Shown one piece after another: positions 1 to 13,478 of a DNA stretch of 64,000 nt. The DNA lies in contig NC_026657.2 of assembly GCF_000004075.3 (NCBI RefSeq), forward strand, positions 10,292,001-10,356,000, read 5' to 3'. Made by a program: the position numbers and the translations under genes. The first letter of the stretch is position 1; every line of letters starts with the position of its first letter. The notes below the pieces were generated by a model. That model was not told the origin of the DNA. It made no database searches and was given only the letters and a program-made list of their open reading frames with translations. The DNA is from Cucumis sativus (lineage: Eukaryota > Streptophyta > Magnoliopsida > Cucurbitales > Cucurbitaceae).

Positions 1-1033
1 TTGAGTGATATAATGAGAAAGAAGTAGTTTTGCATGCAAATAATAAAGGGGAAAAAAATGAAGAAAGAGGTAAATGTATAAATGTACATATATAGGTATA
101 GAGAGAGAGAGAGCAAATAATTAAGAAGGGAAAAGAAGTTCCTTAGCCACTTTAATTAAGGAAGAGGTGAAACCCTTTGTTTGGTTCTCTGATATTTTAG
201 GTATATGGATTGCTATGCGTCGTAGAACAAGTTGTGATGCATTAATAACAGACTCAACTACTTGATATATGTTGATGATAAAATTTAGGGAGAAAAAAAC
301 TGTACATGACAACCCTGATAAATTTTGTAGTTTTAGAACGACAAAATCAAGAAAAATTATTTTGATGCTAAAATCAAGGATGAAATTAAACTCTAAAATG
401 AAGAAAGAAGAAGCCAAAAGTTTGATTCTAGATAAATTAAAAGTAAAAGTTAAACTCATATGAAGTTGTAACAATGTGTTTAATAGGAAGAAGGATTTAA
501 AGTTTACCTAATTAGGCTTGATTCTAGATGAGTTTTTTCTTATATCCTATCCAAACTAGAACTACTAAATCAATAATTAATTAATTGACCCTAGACTTAT
601 TTAAGTGATCTAAATTAATCTAACCGTTTTTACTAACTTTTGATGTATTTCTTTCTATCTAATGTAAAAAAAAAAAACGAGTTTACAATTAGTGGTGTTA
701 GATAGTATATAGTTTCATCTCAAAACCAATTGATTATGAGAGGAGTAGTTCATCCATTCTTAGTTTTTTCAACGTGAGACTCTCAACACATCTCCAACAA
801 ATAGTGTGTTTTACCTTACGAAGGGCACGTAATTGAGGTAAGGTATTAGGCGTGAGACGCGTAATACATGCATATATTTACAAAGAGATATACAAAGAAA
901 CAAATAATATGATAAAAGTAATATTAATAAAACCATATCATAATTCTCACGAGACCTACAACTTCCTGCATTTATTACATATACACACAAATATATGTAT
1001 ATGTCCTTCCCCCCTTCTCTCTTTCTTTCTATT
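1..1033. other. Intergenic, upstream of MUTE
   Basis: AT-rich flank with no gene I can support. It contains a short GA microsatellite near 101-112 and several A or T runs. A minus-strand open frame at about 121-459 is low in complexity and begins without a convincing start context, so it is not called. The last several hundred bases presumably hold the MUTE promoter. Confidence 0.6.
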
Positions 1034-1045
1034 TATATATAAATA
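1034..1045 (+). promoter_or_regulatory. TATA box of MUTE
   Basis: A TATATATAAATA run sits about 80 bases before the MUTE start codon, inside a CT-rich leader. Spacing fits a core promoter with a 5' UTR of about 50 bases. The position is inferred; the transcription start was not mapped. Confidence 0.55.
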
Positions 1046-1122
1046 CCTTCTCAATAATAATCCTTCTCTTTTGTTCCCAAAACACACTCATACAACACTC
1101 TTCAAATAAAACCAGACACATC

Positions 1123-2619
1123 ATGGCTCATATTGCTGTGGAGAGAAATAGAAGAAGGCAAATGAATGAACATCTTAGGGTTTTGAGATCTTTAACCCCT
1201 TCTTTCTATATCAAAAGGGTTTCTCTTCAATCTCTCTCTCTCTCTTTTATTCTTAATTTTCATGTGCTTTCATATGATGGAGTTTGGTTACTTTTATCTT
1301 AATTATTACAGGGAGATCAAGCCTCCATTATTGGGGGAGTCATAGAGTTCATCAAGGAGTTGCATCAAGTATTGCAATCCTTGGAGTCAAATAAACGAAG
1401 GAGGAAGAGTATAAGCCCTAGCCCCGGTCCGAGCCCAAAGGCACAGTTGGTGGCTTTGGGATCTGATAATAGCCCGTTTGGATTCGAAAATGGAGTTGAT
1501 GTCGGAGCATGTTGCAATTCATCGGTTGCAGATGTTGAAGCAAAGATTTCGGGTTCGAACGTGGTTTTGAAGATCATTTCTCGACGGATTCCCGGCCAAC
1601 TTCCAAAGATGATTGGTGTCTTCGAGAGGCTGTCCTTTGAGGTTCTTCATCTCAACATTAGTAGTATGGATGACACGGTTCTATACTCTTTTGTTGTCAA
1701 GGTATACAATATCGCCTTATTTAACTACCCTCCTACTTAGGGTTTCTATTTTGATTGGGATATGACATAAAGCTCATACTTGAAACCCTAATCTTTTTTT
1801 TTTTTTTTGTTTATTTCACATATGAAAACAAAACTATCTATAGCTGAATAGGAATTATATAAATTGGAAAATATTTAAGATATCATATACACAAGAGGGT
1901 ACTATATATTACCAAAGATAGATGGAAAATAATTTTGAAAGAATTTGAAGTTATTGTAAATAAAATTACATTTATTTGGATCAAAACTGACACAAGGAAA
2001 CTATAGAAAGTTTGAATCATTGTTAAACTTTTTTTTTGCCCAAGTATAGATCACCACACAAATTCATTAGAAAAAGAGGGAGAATAATTCATGTGTATTC
2101 AACGCTTCAAAACAATATTATTTTTGCATGTGATGATCATATCATATATTCAATTTTGATCTATCTTTCCCTTCATATATCCAAATTTTGATCTAACTTT
2201 GGACTAAAGTTAGGGTTCATGGGTTTCCACTTTTAGCTATCAACCCATCCTATCTTCAATCTTCAACAACTTTATATTTAAACGCATGCATGGAATAACG
2301 ACTAGGTAAAATTGATAAATAAAACTATCCTTAAGTTCTTGAGATTATAAATCTAGAATAACTTATCATCTTTTTTTTTTTTTTTTTATGCATGCATGCA
2401 TGTAATATTGTTTTACACATAAAATTTTATTTTAAACTCTAGATTCGTGGATGGTGCGTGATCAAAATGATTTAAATTGTTATTTATTTTCCTTAATTGA
2501 TAAGTTTTATTTAAACTTTTTGTTGGATGCAGATAGGACTTGAATGTCAGCTAAGTTTGGAGGAATTAGCTTTTGAAGTTCAACAAAGCTTTTGCTCTCA
2601 ACTTTATTTATGCCAGTGA
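1123..2619 (+). CDS. MUTE: bHLH transcription factor MUTE (stomatal lineage)
   Basis: Three exons: 1123-1218, 1312-1701 and 2533-2619, giving 190 residues (Arabidopsis MUTE is about 200). The protein opens with [18 protein letters not shown], the basic region with the E-R-N-R-R-R DNA contacts, then helix-loop-helix residues through [17 protein letters not shown]. As in MUTE, and unlike SPEECHLESS and FAMA, the bHLH begins at residue 1-2 with no N-terminal extension. A C-terminal ACT-like region follows ([40 protein letters not shown]). Known family role: MUTE ends asymmetric divisions of meristemoids and commits them to guard mother cell fate, as a heterodimer with SCREAM/ICE1. Introns are 93 and 831 bp. 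It is the only convincing plus-strand gene here. The next coding gene to the right, the HIPP gene, also follows MUTE in Arabidopsis. Confidence 0.96.
2371..2404. repeat. T-run plus ATGC tandem repeat in MUTE intron 2
   Basis: A 17-base T run is followed directly by about four ATGC units, which create overlapping CATGCA (RY-type) motifs. It lies within MUTE intron 2. RY motifs bind B3-domain factors in seed promoters; a role here is speculation. Confidence 0.6.
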
Positions 2620-3620
2620 TAAACATAATATAATTAACCTTTCAATGACTTAATTATATGCTTAATTATGGTCAGTTTAAGTTTACATTAAGAATAGAAA
2701 AATAAGACAGTTTGGCCGATCACTGTTTAATCAATATATGAAGTTTATATATAATATGTTTATTTATTTATTTATATTCCTCCCTTATTATAAGTACTTT
2801 ATCTACTTTTTAGTTTAATAATTGCAGAACATAGATTAAACTATGGTTCTTTGGAATGATATTAATGTTTTTAATGGCCAATCTTGTAGTTGAAGATCAT
2901 GATTAAGCCTTCCGCAGTTAGGAAATTTTTTAAAAAACAATTCTTTTCTTAATTATATTTTAATTTTTTGACAACATGTGTGAGATTTTTCCTTGTGATC
3001 ATCTAAAGATTTTTCCTAATATTTTGATTCTTTTATGAGTCATATAATTAACTAAAACCTTCAATTAACAATTTTATTAATTAACTAAAAAACCTAACTA
3101 GCTAGTGTATCAAATTAAATCCTTCCATTAGATAAAAACTCTAGAAAATAAAATTACTCCTCCTAAAAACCTACAAAACTAGAAAGAAAGAAAAAATGTA
3201 ATTCTTTCCTCAACGAATAATAGAGAGAAATAGGGTAGATGAAAACATAAAATATCCCTCGTATATATGTTAATAAAGACATAAAGTTATTAATGTTTAT
3301 CTGAGGTCTACAAGTACATTATATTTTAATTTTCTCTAATTTTATGGTAATCTAGGGCATAATTAAGTATACATCTATTCATACCTAAATAAACTTAGGG
3401 TACTGTTGACATGGATAATATCAAAATTTCCATCAAAGCTCAATTTAAGCAAATGGATAAAACAATCCCTGGATGAATCATATTGAACACCAAATGATAA
3501 TTTATAAATCAACTACATTTTATAATTTGTTAAACTAATCTTGGCAATGAAATATTAATTAGCCACAAACTTTAATTTTTTTCAAAACAGCAAACTCTTT
3601 TTTTCACTAATCTTTCTCTA

Positions 3621-3623
<3 letters not shown>

Positions 3624-3660
<37 letters not shown>
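3624..3660. repeat. (AT)n microsatellite
   Basis: About 18 uninterrupted AT units ending at a TCTCACCC flank. Confidence 0.9.
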
Positions 3661-3662
<2 letters not shown>

Positions 3663-4167
3663 TCACCCACAAATCATTATCCATAACTCTTTCCTATAGA
3701 GTCACACACACGAGCTAATTATTAGTTTATTTTAAATATTCTCACATTACTTTCACATATTCATTTTCTTATTGAACTACATTCATATATACACATGAAG
3801 AAATGTTTCCCTATTAGTATAATATATATTCTCTCTCTCTCTATTTTTTTTTATTCTTATTTAATTACTTATGCTATGATTTAAACTTACATAAATTACA
3901 CTTGAAACCTAAAAATAATAGAATATCTAAACACTAGAAAGCTCACACACCCAACTACCGTTTGAGAGGGGGGTGGTTTCTAGTTTCTCAAAGTTTGAAA
4001 GTTATCAATGTAGTGATAGTAGCACCCAATACTGATTGGTATCATTGTGAATTGCTTTCAATTTAAGGCATCTGCTATTGCCTACTTATCATAATCACTA
4101 CTCGGCAACATTTGCTATTCAATTCTTACAAATAGGCCTCATTCTGGTTCTCATTGAGTTGGGGTCT

Positions 4168-4208
4168 GGGCTTGTGGGTTAGGCCCAACTAGGAAGGCCT
4201 TTTGGGCC
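4168..4208. promoter_or_regulatory. Site II-like (TGGGCY) cluster without an adjacent gene
   Basis: Three motifs within 41 bases: TGGGCT, GGCCCA and TGGGCC. Such site II elements are known in promoters of plant growth and housekeeping genes, where TCP factors bind. No coding gene was found within several kb on either side except MUTE, which ends 1.5 kb to the left and reads the other way, so the function is unknown. Confidence 0.35.
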
Positions 4209-4224
4209 ATGATTTTCAGTTCCC

Positions 4225-4256
4225 TTTTTTTCTTTTTCTTTTTCTTTTTCTTTTTG
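4225..4256. repeat. (TTTTTC)n microsatellite
   Basis: Four to five TTTTTC units in a pyrimidine tract. Confidence 0.85.
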
Positions 4257-7200
4257 GAAATTATTGTTTTTACTTTTAAATTTTAAAAGAAAATAATAGT
4301 TTGGTAAAATAAAAATTTGAATTTCTGGAAGTGAGCAAGTTGGATTATTGTTTCAAAAAATTGGACCAATAATGACAATGGCATGTGAATTTGGGTACTG
4401 CATATTCCTGCCTCCTCACTCTAATTATTATTATTATTATTCAACCTTAGGGTTTACTATTACTTCACTATTATCTTATAATATCCATTTATTTCTTACC
4501 CTCTAATCAACATATGATCAATTCCTCCTTTTTCTCTTCATAAATAATCATTTTTCTATTCTTGTTTTAGATCTTACACTTTTTTAAATTTAAGTATAAT
4601 TTAGCAGTAAATATTCAATTTAAGAATTTATACCAAACAAATTCAATATTTTCTAAAAAGTTGCAAATATAGTAGTAGAATTATGTACATTTTAAAATGG
4701 AATATATAATAGGTTAAATTTTCCATTTAAAATATCATTTTCAATACTTCTGTATATCATCAATATATAATTTTTAAAAAAAAGAAAATTGGACATACTG
4801 TATGTTATCTTTTGTGTATCGTCATCACTTTTATTATACTGTCTTGATCTAAAAAATCTTAAATCCTTTTTGCCATCCTATTGTTTATTTTAGTATATAT
4901 ACCAACGACTATATAAGCATCTGTGTAGTGATTAAGTTCCAAAAAACATTTAATACTTTATAGCAGAAAAGGTTAGGGTGTTTAAGTACTATAATCTAAC
5001 ATTCTAAAATCTGCAGTCAACTAGAATGAATCAAAAGGAATAATAAAAAAGGTCAGGGAATCATAGGATATAGCTTCTTTATGTAAAATTTGGACCATTC
5101 AAGAAATTTGTAGCTGCTATAATGTGACTTAATTTTTCTAACATTAGCGATTATTTATTTGTCACTATTATATGAGGCCATTTACAATATAGAGGATCTT
5201 TAAGCTAGGAAGACCAATGGGATATGCATCTGCCACAATTCAATTATTAAATTACATTGCTACAAAAATGCAACCAAAACCATATAGGTGGGTAGGTGTT
5301 GGTCAAATGTGAGAAATGGGTTATTATATGATATTCATTAACATATTTAATACAATAAAAACAACAAATATAATATGAATAAATCAATGTTTATCACTTG
5401 TACCAAACATGGGTGTTGTGGCTTGTGCCTGTTTGCTGGTTTCGGTGATGCCCCTTTAGATTATTGTAGGAAACCTAATCCATTTTGGCATAGTTAACTT
5501 ATACACATAGATTGTATTTTATAGTCTATGATTCAATAAGTCAGACCTTACACATGGTATATTAGGTCTACTTAATCTAGACCATATAAATTCCTTAGCT
5601 TAGTTGACTATATCAACTCATACTTCGTAGGCAAGCTTTTCAAGTGGAGAAATTATTCGAGGAAGCCACACAACGTAGTTGACAGTTTTCTAGAGAAAAA
5701 CTATACAAATAACGAAATTGTAGTTATTGATTATTTAGAGAATATCTAGATTTCTAAATCTACACCCAGTGATTATTAAAGCGTAGTTATATAGTTGAGC
5801 TCATTAAATGATGTTTTCTTTAGATTGCTTATCCTATATGAAAGAAACACTTAACAATTGTGTGAAACTCGTGTAATAAAGTAATATATCATTTAATAGT
5901 AGTTAAATGTTGAACGAAAGTGATATGTGCTAAAAAAAATTCTCTTCGATCTATCGAAAGAATTATTCAAAGAAGTCAACACTACGTGAGTATGTCACAC
6001 ACGCATCTAGCAGTAGAAATTGCTTGTTACATTGTCGGTACTTCCTCGACGAATTATCCCTGTCAATTAGCTAGCTTTTAAAATTCACAAATTCCACTAC
6101 CCAAAATAGGAGTTTCTAAAACTTATTTGTCCATGTGGTTTAAAACACAAAAGCACAAAATACAAAAAAAAAAAAAAAAAAGGGTTTAATAACTTGAGAA
6201 CCAAAAGTTTAGTAGGGAGTGCTTAAAAAAAGGGAACGGTTGAGGATGGGTTCTGGGTCATGCTCCATGGGCGCCCCTAAGTTGAGTAATAATGGCTACA
6301 AGGCAATTAAAATCAAATAAATAAACCTATAAGCATACTTCTTTTTGGCTATTTTCTAATTCAATGTCACACACCAACTTTGCCTCTACCAGAAACACTC
6401 AATTAAATTCCACTTTCAAACTTCATTGTACATAGAGAAAAAAAATGGAGAGAGGGTTTTCAGTTGGCATTTTGTACTGGAATTGCGCAAGTTGTTGGGG
6501 GCAATAAATTGAACCCTAAAATTTCTCTGCCACTGAGATTCCAAGCACTGTGTAGTGTGCTTATGCTCTAAACTGGCTCCACATTGACTGAAGTGTTTTT
6601 TTTCTACCAAAACCATACATTATTGAGCTTTGGGACTCTAAAATATAATCTGATGTCTCATTCCTAACAGACAATGCATATGATATTCTTTCCTAACAAT
6701 ACTTTATTTTTATATTTGGTACAAAAATAGCTTAATCTGATCTGTAAAACAATTATTAAAAATGGTGCATATTGAGTGTGGTTGAGAGGGAGTAGCACTT
6801 TTACTTAGAGTGCTGCTTAAGTCTGTGAGCTTATAATCGTCCTATACTTGGAGAAAATTGTGATTATGTTCATTAAAAGACACGGATGGAAGGGGATTAA
6901 CTTTTTGAAACTTATTATGACTTGGGGTGGAGTAAAACCAAAGAATTTGACCATTTAAATACATGTGAAAAAGAAAAACTTCTGCCTCTGTCAAGTCTGA
7001 GGGTGGAAGGGTATAAAGTAAATAACCAAAAGCAGAGTGCTTTTTCGGTTGGAGAGAGATGGGTTTTGGTCAAAGTGGTGAGGTGAGATGATCATTCTTT
7101 GCCCAAATCAAGGGAATTAGTATTAAGGGGGGGGTCATTCATTTCTTTATTTAAATCACTAATCATAATCATTTAAGGCATGGCCTCTCTCTTCTCAAAA

Positions 7201-7744
7201 GCTAGAGGCACGTGAAGATTACTGAAAAAGTCTTTTAAAAAAACACAAATTGAAACGGCCTATAATCATCAGCTTTTGTCTCAAAATTAATAATTTTCTT
7301 TCAACTTAATCAAAACTTTAATGAATAGTGACAACTCAAAGTAATCATTCTGTAGCACAAGTCCAATCTGTTCCCCTCCTGAAATCATAAGGCTGCACAA
7401 TTCTTTTTTTCTGCTCAGCTCAAAGTATGTGTACTAATTCAAGCAGTTTTACCATTCCAATTGATTACTTTACACTTTGGTGCAAGTGAGAGCTAGTTTC
7501 TGTCAGTATATTCATAAAAGTTCTTAAACAATACCTCATTCAGGCATTTCATCAAACACATACAGGACAACAACAAAACCACACATTAAAAACAGAACCC
7601 CCCCCAGATCAAGAACCACACAACAGATTTCACAGAGACATTTTATGAAACTAGTTAAGAGCAGGAATCATAAATTAACCCATATATAAAATTAGCATAA
7701 ACAGAGTAGAAATAAATGAAGAAGGGTTTGAGTTTGACTGACTC

Positions 7745-8040
7745 ACCACTTTAAAGCATTCCAAGTTGAAATGGCCGGGCGAACGAGAGAGGTTAGAATA
7801 GGGGTGTAATTGCGACACCCACTTGGTTGTTGTTGTTGTGGGATTTTTTGGATGGAAGTGAAGGGAAGGGAATGTAGAAGAAGACGAACACTAAGCGTCA
7901 AATCTGGGAAAAGCTGCGTTTGACTGGAGAAGAGAAATATTCTTTTGGGTAATGGAAGTGATTAAACCCGGAATTCAAGCAACAGGTGTCGAAAAAGCAT
8001 CACTTTCAATGGGGTTGTTCCAATCCATAAATCTAAGAAA
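7745..8040 (-). other. Exon-like block ending in a splice donor, no coding frame
   Basis: Read on the minus strand, this block is more GC-rich than its flanks and ends in a strong donor (AAAGTG followed by GTGAGT, boundary at 7745). Its frames contain stops, and no ATG-initiated frame crosses the donor. It could be the first exon of a non-coding transcript, the 5' UTR exon of an unrecognised gene, or a decayed coding exon. No partner acceptor with coding sequence was recognised between 6.3 and 7.7 kb. Confidence 0.25.
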
Positions 8041-11000
8041 TTCTAATTTGTAAATATCGAATCCACTTCTTTCTGTGAATGTATTGTTGTTCTTTGAAGT
8101 TGAATGAAAAGTCTCTTCCAAGTACTCGGCTGCAGAAATATATGAACTTTGTTCCTTTTCTTTCCTTTGGGACTGCCCATAATAGAAATTCGTAAAATAT
8201 CAAATCAAATGTAAGATTCAATGTGTTTGATGAAATTATATGTTTGTACTGTTCATTGTGCTCATCAACACATTACAACTAAACAAATAACCTTTGAAAA
8301 AAGGAGAAAAACAAGTTTAGTAATCTTATAAAACCATTTCTTCTCTTCCCATCTCTTTTAGGGTAATGGTCATAAAAAGTACTCAATTTTTTTTTCCCAT
8401 CCTTTACAAATTACACTTTTTTGACCAATTACCAAAAAGAAAAAAGAAATCTTTAAATGCCACAGACAAACCATCTGTTTTTTTGGCTTTCTGGATGGAA
8501 TCTTGGTCAGGACGAAGATCGACTTTGACTATTGTTTTGTACGTCTTCCATAAATCTTGTTTAATCTTTTTCCAATACTACGTATCTAATCTTTTTTCAA
8601 ATTCTCTATTTTCATCTCAACACATTATGTCATCTTAATCATCTTTCCTACCAACATTCCACATTAAAACTTCAACACAATCCATGCTTTAGATCCAAAT
8701 ATTTTAATTCTTCTTTTTTAATCTCCTTCAACATATGATGACCTATTAAAGCATTCACAAAAAAACAAATTATTTCTTTTTATTGTTTTAATATTAAGGT
8801 TTCAATTTATTAACAGTGTCAATTACAAGCTTACTCCCATTCAAATAGAGTCTCCATGCATTACTTTAAAAGTCAAAGATTTGTCTTGAGATTAACGGCA
8901 TACGAGTGGAAAATGTAAGCCCACCAAATTTTTCGTCAAGCAAGCACTCAACACACTAACATATAAGTCTTTCAAAGTCTAAAATACGATGCTACATGCA
9001 ACATGCTCAAAAGAACTCTGACTTCAGTTGTGGAACTTAGACTAGTATAGACGCGTTTGTTATGTGTTGAAGATTTGTTGGAATGAATGAAAATGACAAC
9101 GTCAATTACAAACATATAAATTTATTATTAGATCGTTAAATATACAATTAAACATATATAAATATACCCCACACATTTTAAAATGAAATTCCACTTGTAA
9201 ATATAAAAAAAGGTTTACTTAACATTAATCATTACACTTTAAAGTTTGTATCTACTTACTTTTTAAACTAAACAACTTTTATCTTGAAGATTTTGTATCT
9301 AACAAATTTTTAAATTTTAAATTTTGTGATATGTTTTGATATATAATTCTTTAAATAAATTAAAATCTTAGTTCTCCCACGATAACAATTGACTTTTTGT
9401 TTTTAAATTGAAATTAATTTCTAACAATTTGTCCGAACTACTAATTTATTTAGTTATCAAATTCTGATTTTGTTTTTGAAGGAAGAAATAATGAAAATAA
9501 AATAAGAAATTAAAAAAAGAAGATGAAATTGTGAAAAAAGAAATGGGAATTATGGGAATTATGGGAACGGTGGTGCGGTGTCACGTGAAAAGCTGGTGGT
9601 GTTGGTGACACCGAGATGAGTAATCTAATCCAAACAACCCACCGAGCGAGTGCGAGTGAGTGAGATCTATATATATATATATATATATATGTAGTACTGG
9701 AAGATTGCGTGTGTGTACACGCACACAATTATTGCCCTTCTCCCTCTCCCCCTCCCTCATCAAATTATATCAGTATTATCATTTATTCCTCCCTCTCACT
9801 TCTACCAAACCAATGCTCTTCTTTTTATTATTTATTTGTAATTTCAATTGTTTTTGTAAGAAAGAAATAATTTAGTTCAGAATGCAAGTGATGAGTTGGA
9901 GAGTGTGGTTCAAATAATTTTATTACCCAAATGTAATAATATATGTATGAATAGCATGGATTTATCCAAGGTGTCTCTTACTGTATTCTCGCTGCCAAAC
10001 ACATATGTGCCTGCCACAACATTAAATGCAATCTCTGCCTATGTGTTATGTATGCGCCCAACCACCAATCCTCTAACCAAAATCTTTTCTAATTTACATA
10101 CAAAAACTTACTATTTCCCTTTTCTTTTTCTTTTTTTCAAGTGTTAGATAGAGCATTTTTTAACTTTTGACTTTGTCACTAATCTCACATGAAATTGAAA
10201 CACAACACTGCCTTTTGGTTTGTAGTTAGAGATGGCAACAAAAGTGGACATAATTGGGGAGATGTCATCTCCATGTTGACTCTGCAGAGATTCTTTCATC
10301 TTTTGTCCCTTTGTCTCATTTCCGACTTTCTTTTCATTTACTGAAACGAAAAAAAACAAACTGTTTTCAATATTTTCAATTTTCAAACAAATCTCCTTAT
10401 TATCTTTACTCTTAAAACATCTATTATTAACCGTCAATGTAAGACAATTTGAACCCGACATACAGAATTCAACCTACCTCTACAAATAACCTTCCTCGAC
10501 CCCATTTCAAAAATATCGATTCTTCCATTTGCTTCAAGTGAAATTCATGAAAGGACTTAGACCCTACTTACATTTTTACCATCCCTACCTCAATGCCTAA
10601 CATGTATATAAGTATGCAAATCTTCCATTTTAGTTCCACTACACATGAGTGAGCCTCACATTTTCTTTATCTTTGTCTTATTTACTTACGTTGTATTTAT
10701 ATTTTTGATGTACAACTCTCTTTTTTTATTAAAGAAAAAAACGTTAAACGACGTGGGAACTACTCATGAGACTAATTAAAACCTTCAAAATATAGTTTTT
10801 ACTAATCTTTTGAACATTTTCATTGTTATTGTCTTTAGAGATTTTGATAAAAGTATTAACGAAATAATGTTGATAGATATTTTTCTAAAAAGTTATAATG
10901 TTTAATTATGATGGTTAGTCGTATAAAACATTCTTCTTATTTATAATGTATATATCAAACTCAATAAATACGTATATCAAAGAAAAAAATATATATAACT

Positions 11001-13229
11001 AAACTAGTACAAGTCTTAGTACTAAATTTTTCTCTCTAACATTTTCGTGGATTTAGAATTAAGATCAGCTATGAATTGTATTTTAAAATATATTTAGAAA
11101 ACTTTATAAAACACCAAATAAACGACAAAACGTGGTTGATTTTAATTGAGGATAAATAATAAATTGACTTGGTTTAAAACTTAAATATTTTTTTTATTTT
11201 TATGTGTTGCTTTCAAAATTTTCCTAATATAATCCTTAATATTGACATAATTTTGTCAATTTATCTTTTTAAACCTTGGTTTAAATGTTGAGATAGAATC
11301 AAATTAGAATAACGATGGATGCAGTTCATAATTAATTAATTGGATCTTTCTTCTCTTACAAAAGTCTAAATGGTTTGAAAAACACATTGAATATGACTAG
11401 CTCGTCCTTTAGTCGAAGTCAAGAATATTAGCTTAGAACATTTTTTTCTTGTTTGTTCGAGATCGATTATTGAGGGTTTGAAATTGAATTTGTGTAAAGA
11501 TATTTGATGAAATGATAGAGATTAAAGGTTATGATGAAAATATTGTATAAGATAAAATAGTAAGAATTAAAATTGGAAAGTTAGATACATTATTTTTTGA
11601 GTAGAAGTTAAATAGTTAGTGTAGGAAAAGGTTAGATAATGTTTTGGAAATAATTAGATAGAAGAAGGTAGAAAAGAAAAGATAAAAAGGAAATAGAAAT
11701 AAATTTAGGATAGGATGGGGTGAGATCAGGTGGGTGTGCGTGAAGGGAATGATAAGGTGCACCCACTCATAGGGAATTGAGAAGAAAATTATATATATAT
11801 AAAAAAAAAGTACTTTTAGAGTAAAGAAAAGTAGGAGGGTCCCACTTCAATCAGGGTATTGAGAAGAAAAAAGAAAAACAGACAATGTTTTATTTTTTAA
11901 TTAAAATTATAATAATAATAAAAAAAGAGATGTGGGCCTGGGGGGCCTACTTGAGACTTGATGATGATGATCATGTGACATATCCATCACTCCCGTTGGT
12001 GGGAACCCATCCTCACCCTTAATCTCTTCCTCTCTTTTTTCTTTTTTTCTTTTCAAAGAAAGGGAAGGTGTATATATTACTTATCCGGGACTGCTATTTC
12101 CCACTATCCATGTTACCAAACATGTGCGTGCATAAAGAGGTTTTGTTTTTGTTTTTGTTCTTAAAATTGATAGAGATTCTTCATGTGGGGATTTCGTAAT
12201 ACAAAGACAATATATCCTTTTGATTCCTAAAATCAATCTTCTCTTCTATCCCTCTCCTCTTTCATTTCCATTCACATCTTACTACCATTATATTTGTTTC
12301 ATTTCAATCATACAAATTAAATCTAATTTCTCTTAACATATAATGGTAAACATTTTAATAATATCATAACATTGGAAAATAATAGATTGTTGTCACACTA
12401 TAATTCAAAAGGTACAAGAAAAAAACAAAAAAGAAAACAAGCCAATAGAGCAAATGAAACTAGTGGAAGAAGGTAACTGAGTGAAAAAGCCTACTTTTTC
12501 GTGGGTTGTAATTCTAATCTTCATTATCGTTATGACTTGGCTTTTTTCTGAATCTTTTAAATTCGAAAACTCTAATACCATTTTAAAATTAATTTAAAAG
12601 GCTACATCATACCCTAAGGACGTATGTCTTCTCTCCACTCTTTTAACTTATTTTGGTTTTTTTTTTTTACTAAATGTTGGCTTAAGAATTAAAGGTTGTG
12701 TGGTAATTGAAGTCAAATTTCATTTCAACCAAATTTTATCATCAACAATATTTAAATATTGTTCTAAATCCAAACACTGAACTTTATTTTTCTTTTCCAA
12801 AGACAGTTGGATTTTCTTTTTCATCTCAAGGATTGAAAGCAAAAGTTTAATGTGGATTAAGATAGGCTAAATCTAATGTCAAAGTTATCAATTGAATCAT
12901 AATAAATTTATTTAAATTTTGTAATAAATTTGTACCTTTCTTCCCATAATTAATTATTACGAACTAAGTCCAAAAATACGTCAAAGAAAACCTCCATTGT
13001 CTCTTTCAATTATTACTTTACCAACAAATTTTGATTCATCTTTTTTAAAAAGGACTAAATTATATGTTTACTCTATTGTATATATACGACAAGTACCAAA
13101 CTTTAAACTATAATAAATTCTTAGAAGTTTGATTATTTCGAGTAAGTAAACTTACACGATTAGAAAATAGAGATATTTCGAAGTATTTTCTAACATCAGA
13201 ATAAAGGACATCAGAAAATAGCATATCTA
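8041..13229. other. Intergenic, AT-rich, no coding gene seen
   Basis: No coding frame of quality. It contains an AT microsatellite, a threefold near-tandem ATTATGGGA at about 9547-9567 next to a TCACGTG G-box at 9582-9588, and a GATGATGATGATCATGTGAC stretch at about 11960. None of these lies next to a recognised gene. Confidence 0.5.
9668..9690. repeat. (AT)n microsatellite
   Basis: About eleven AT units between GAGATC and GTAGTACTGG flanks. Confidence 0.9.
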
Positions 13230-13478
13230 CTAATGTCATAATGTGTGTGTCAGCGAATTTACTCTTCCGGCGTTACACTCAAAATGTTGGATGAACCTTA
13301 CTCCCAACGTTCTTCATTCCGATGTTTGGAGTAAACTTCTTCCGACGCCTGCTCGTCAATGCAGTTCTCCCGACATGCATTCCAAGGAATCTTCATGCGT
13401 CGAGAGACCCTTTTGCAACGTATTGGGACCATATTCCGACGTGGTGATGCATCGGAAGATGTACTTTTTCTTGTAGTG
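13230..13478. mobile_element. Terminal fragment of a CACTA-type DNA transposon
   Basis: The right end at 13463-13478 reads, on the minus strand, CACTACAAGAAAAAG. This matches the conserved CACTA superfamily terminus. The subterminal DNA is much more GC-rich than its surroundings and repeats short TCCGACG/CCGATG-like motifs, typical of transposase-binding subterminal repeats. No matching CACTACAAG end was seen to the left, and no transposase frame is present, so this is a truncated, non-autonomous remnant. The left limit is approximate. Two overlapping 77-codon frames here are by-products of the GC-rich repeats. Confidence 0.6.

Larger units (their letters stand above)
2620..7744. other. Intergenic, AT-rich, no coding gene seen
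   Basis: More than 5 kb right of MUTE with no frame showing codon structure or recognisable motifs. It holds the AT and TTTTTC microsatellites and the TGGGCC cluster listed separately. A 66-codon minus frame at 6416-6616 has no homology I recognise and is not called. Confidence 0.5.

Noticed and set aside
121-474. 117-codon minus-strand frame at the left edge
   Set aside because: It opens at a TTG, most of it is low-complexity hydrophobic sequence, and no motif was recognised. The C-terminal part (about 45 residues) looks a little more protein-like, but this is not enough to call a gene or pseudogene.
6468-6490. miR394-like string TTGGCATTTTGTACTGG
   Set aside because: Matches only the first part of miR394 and has no foldback partner nearby.
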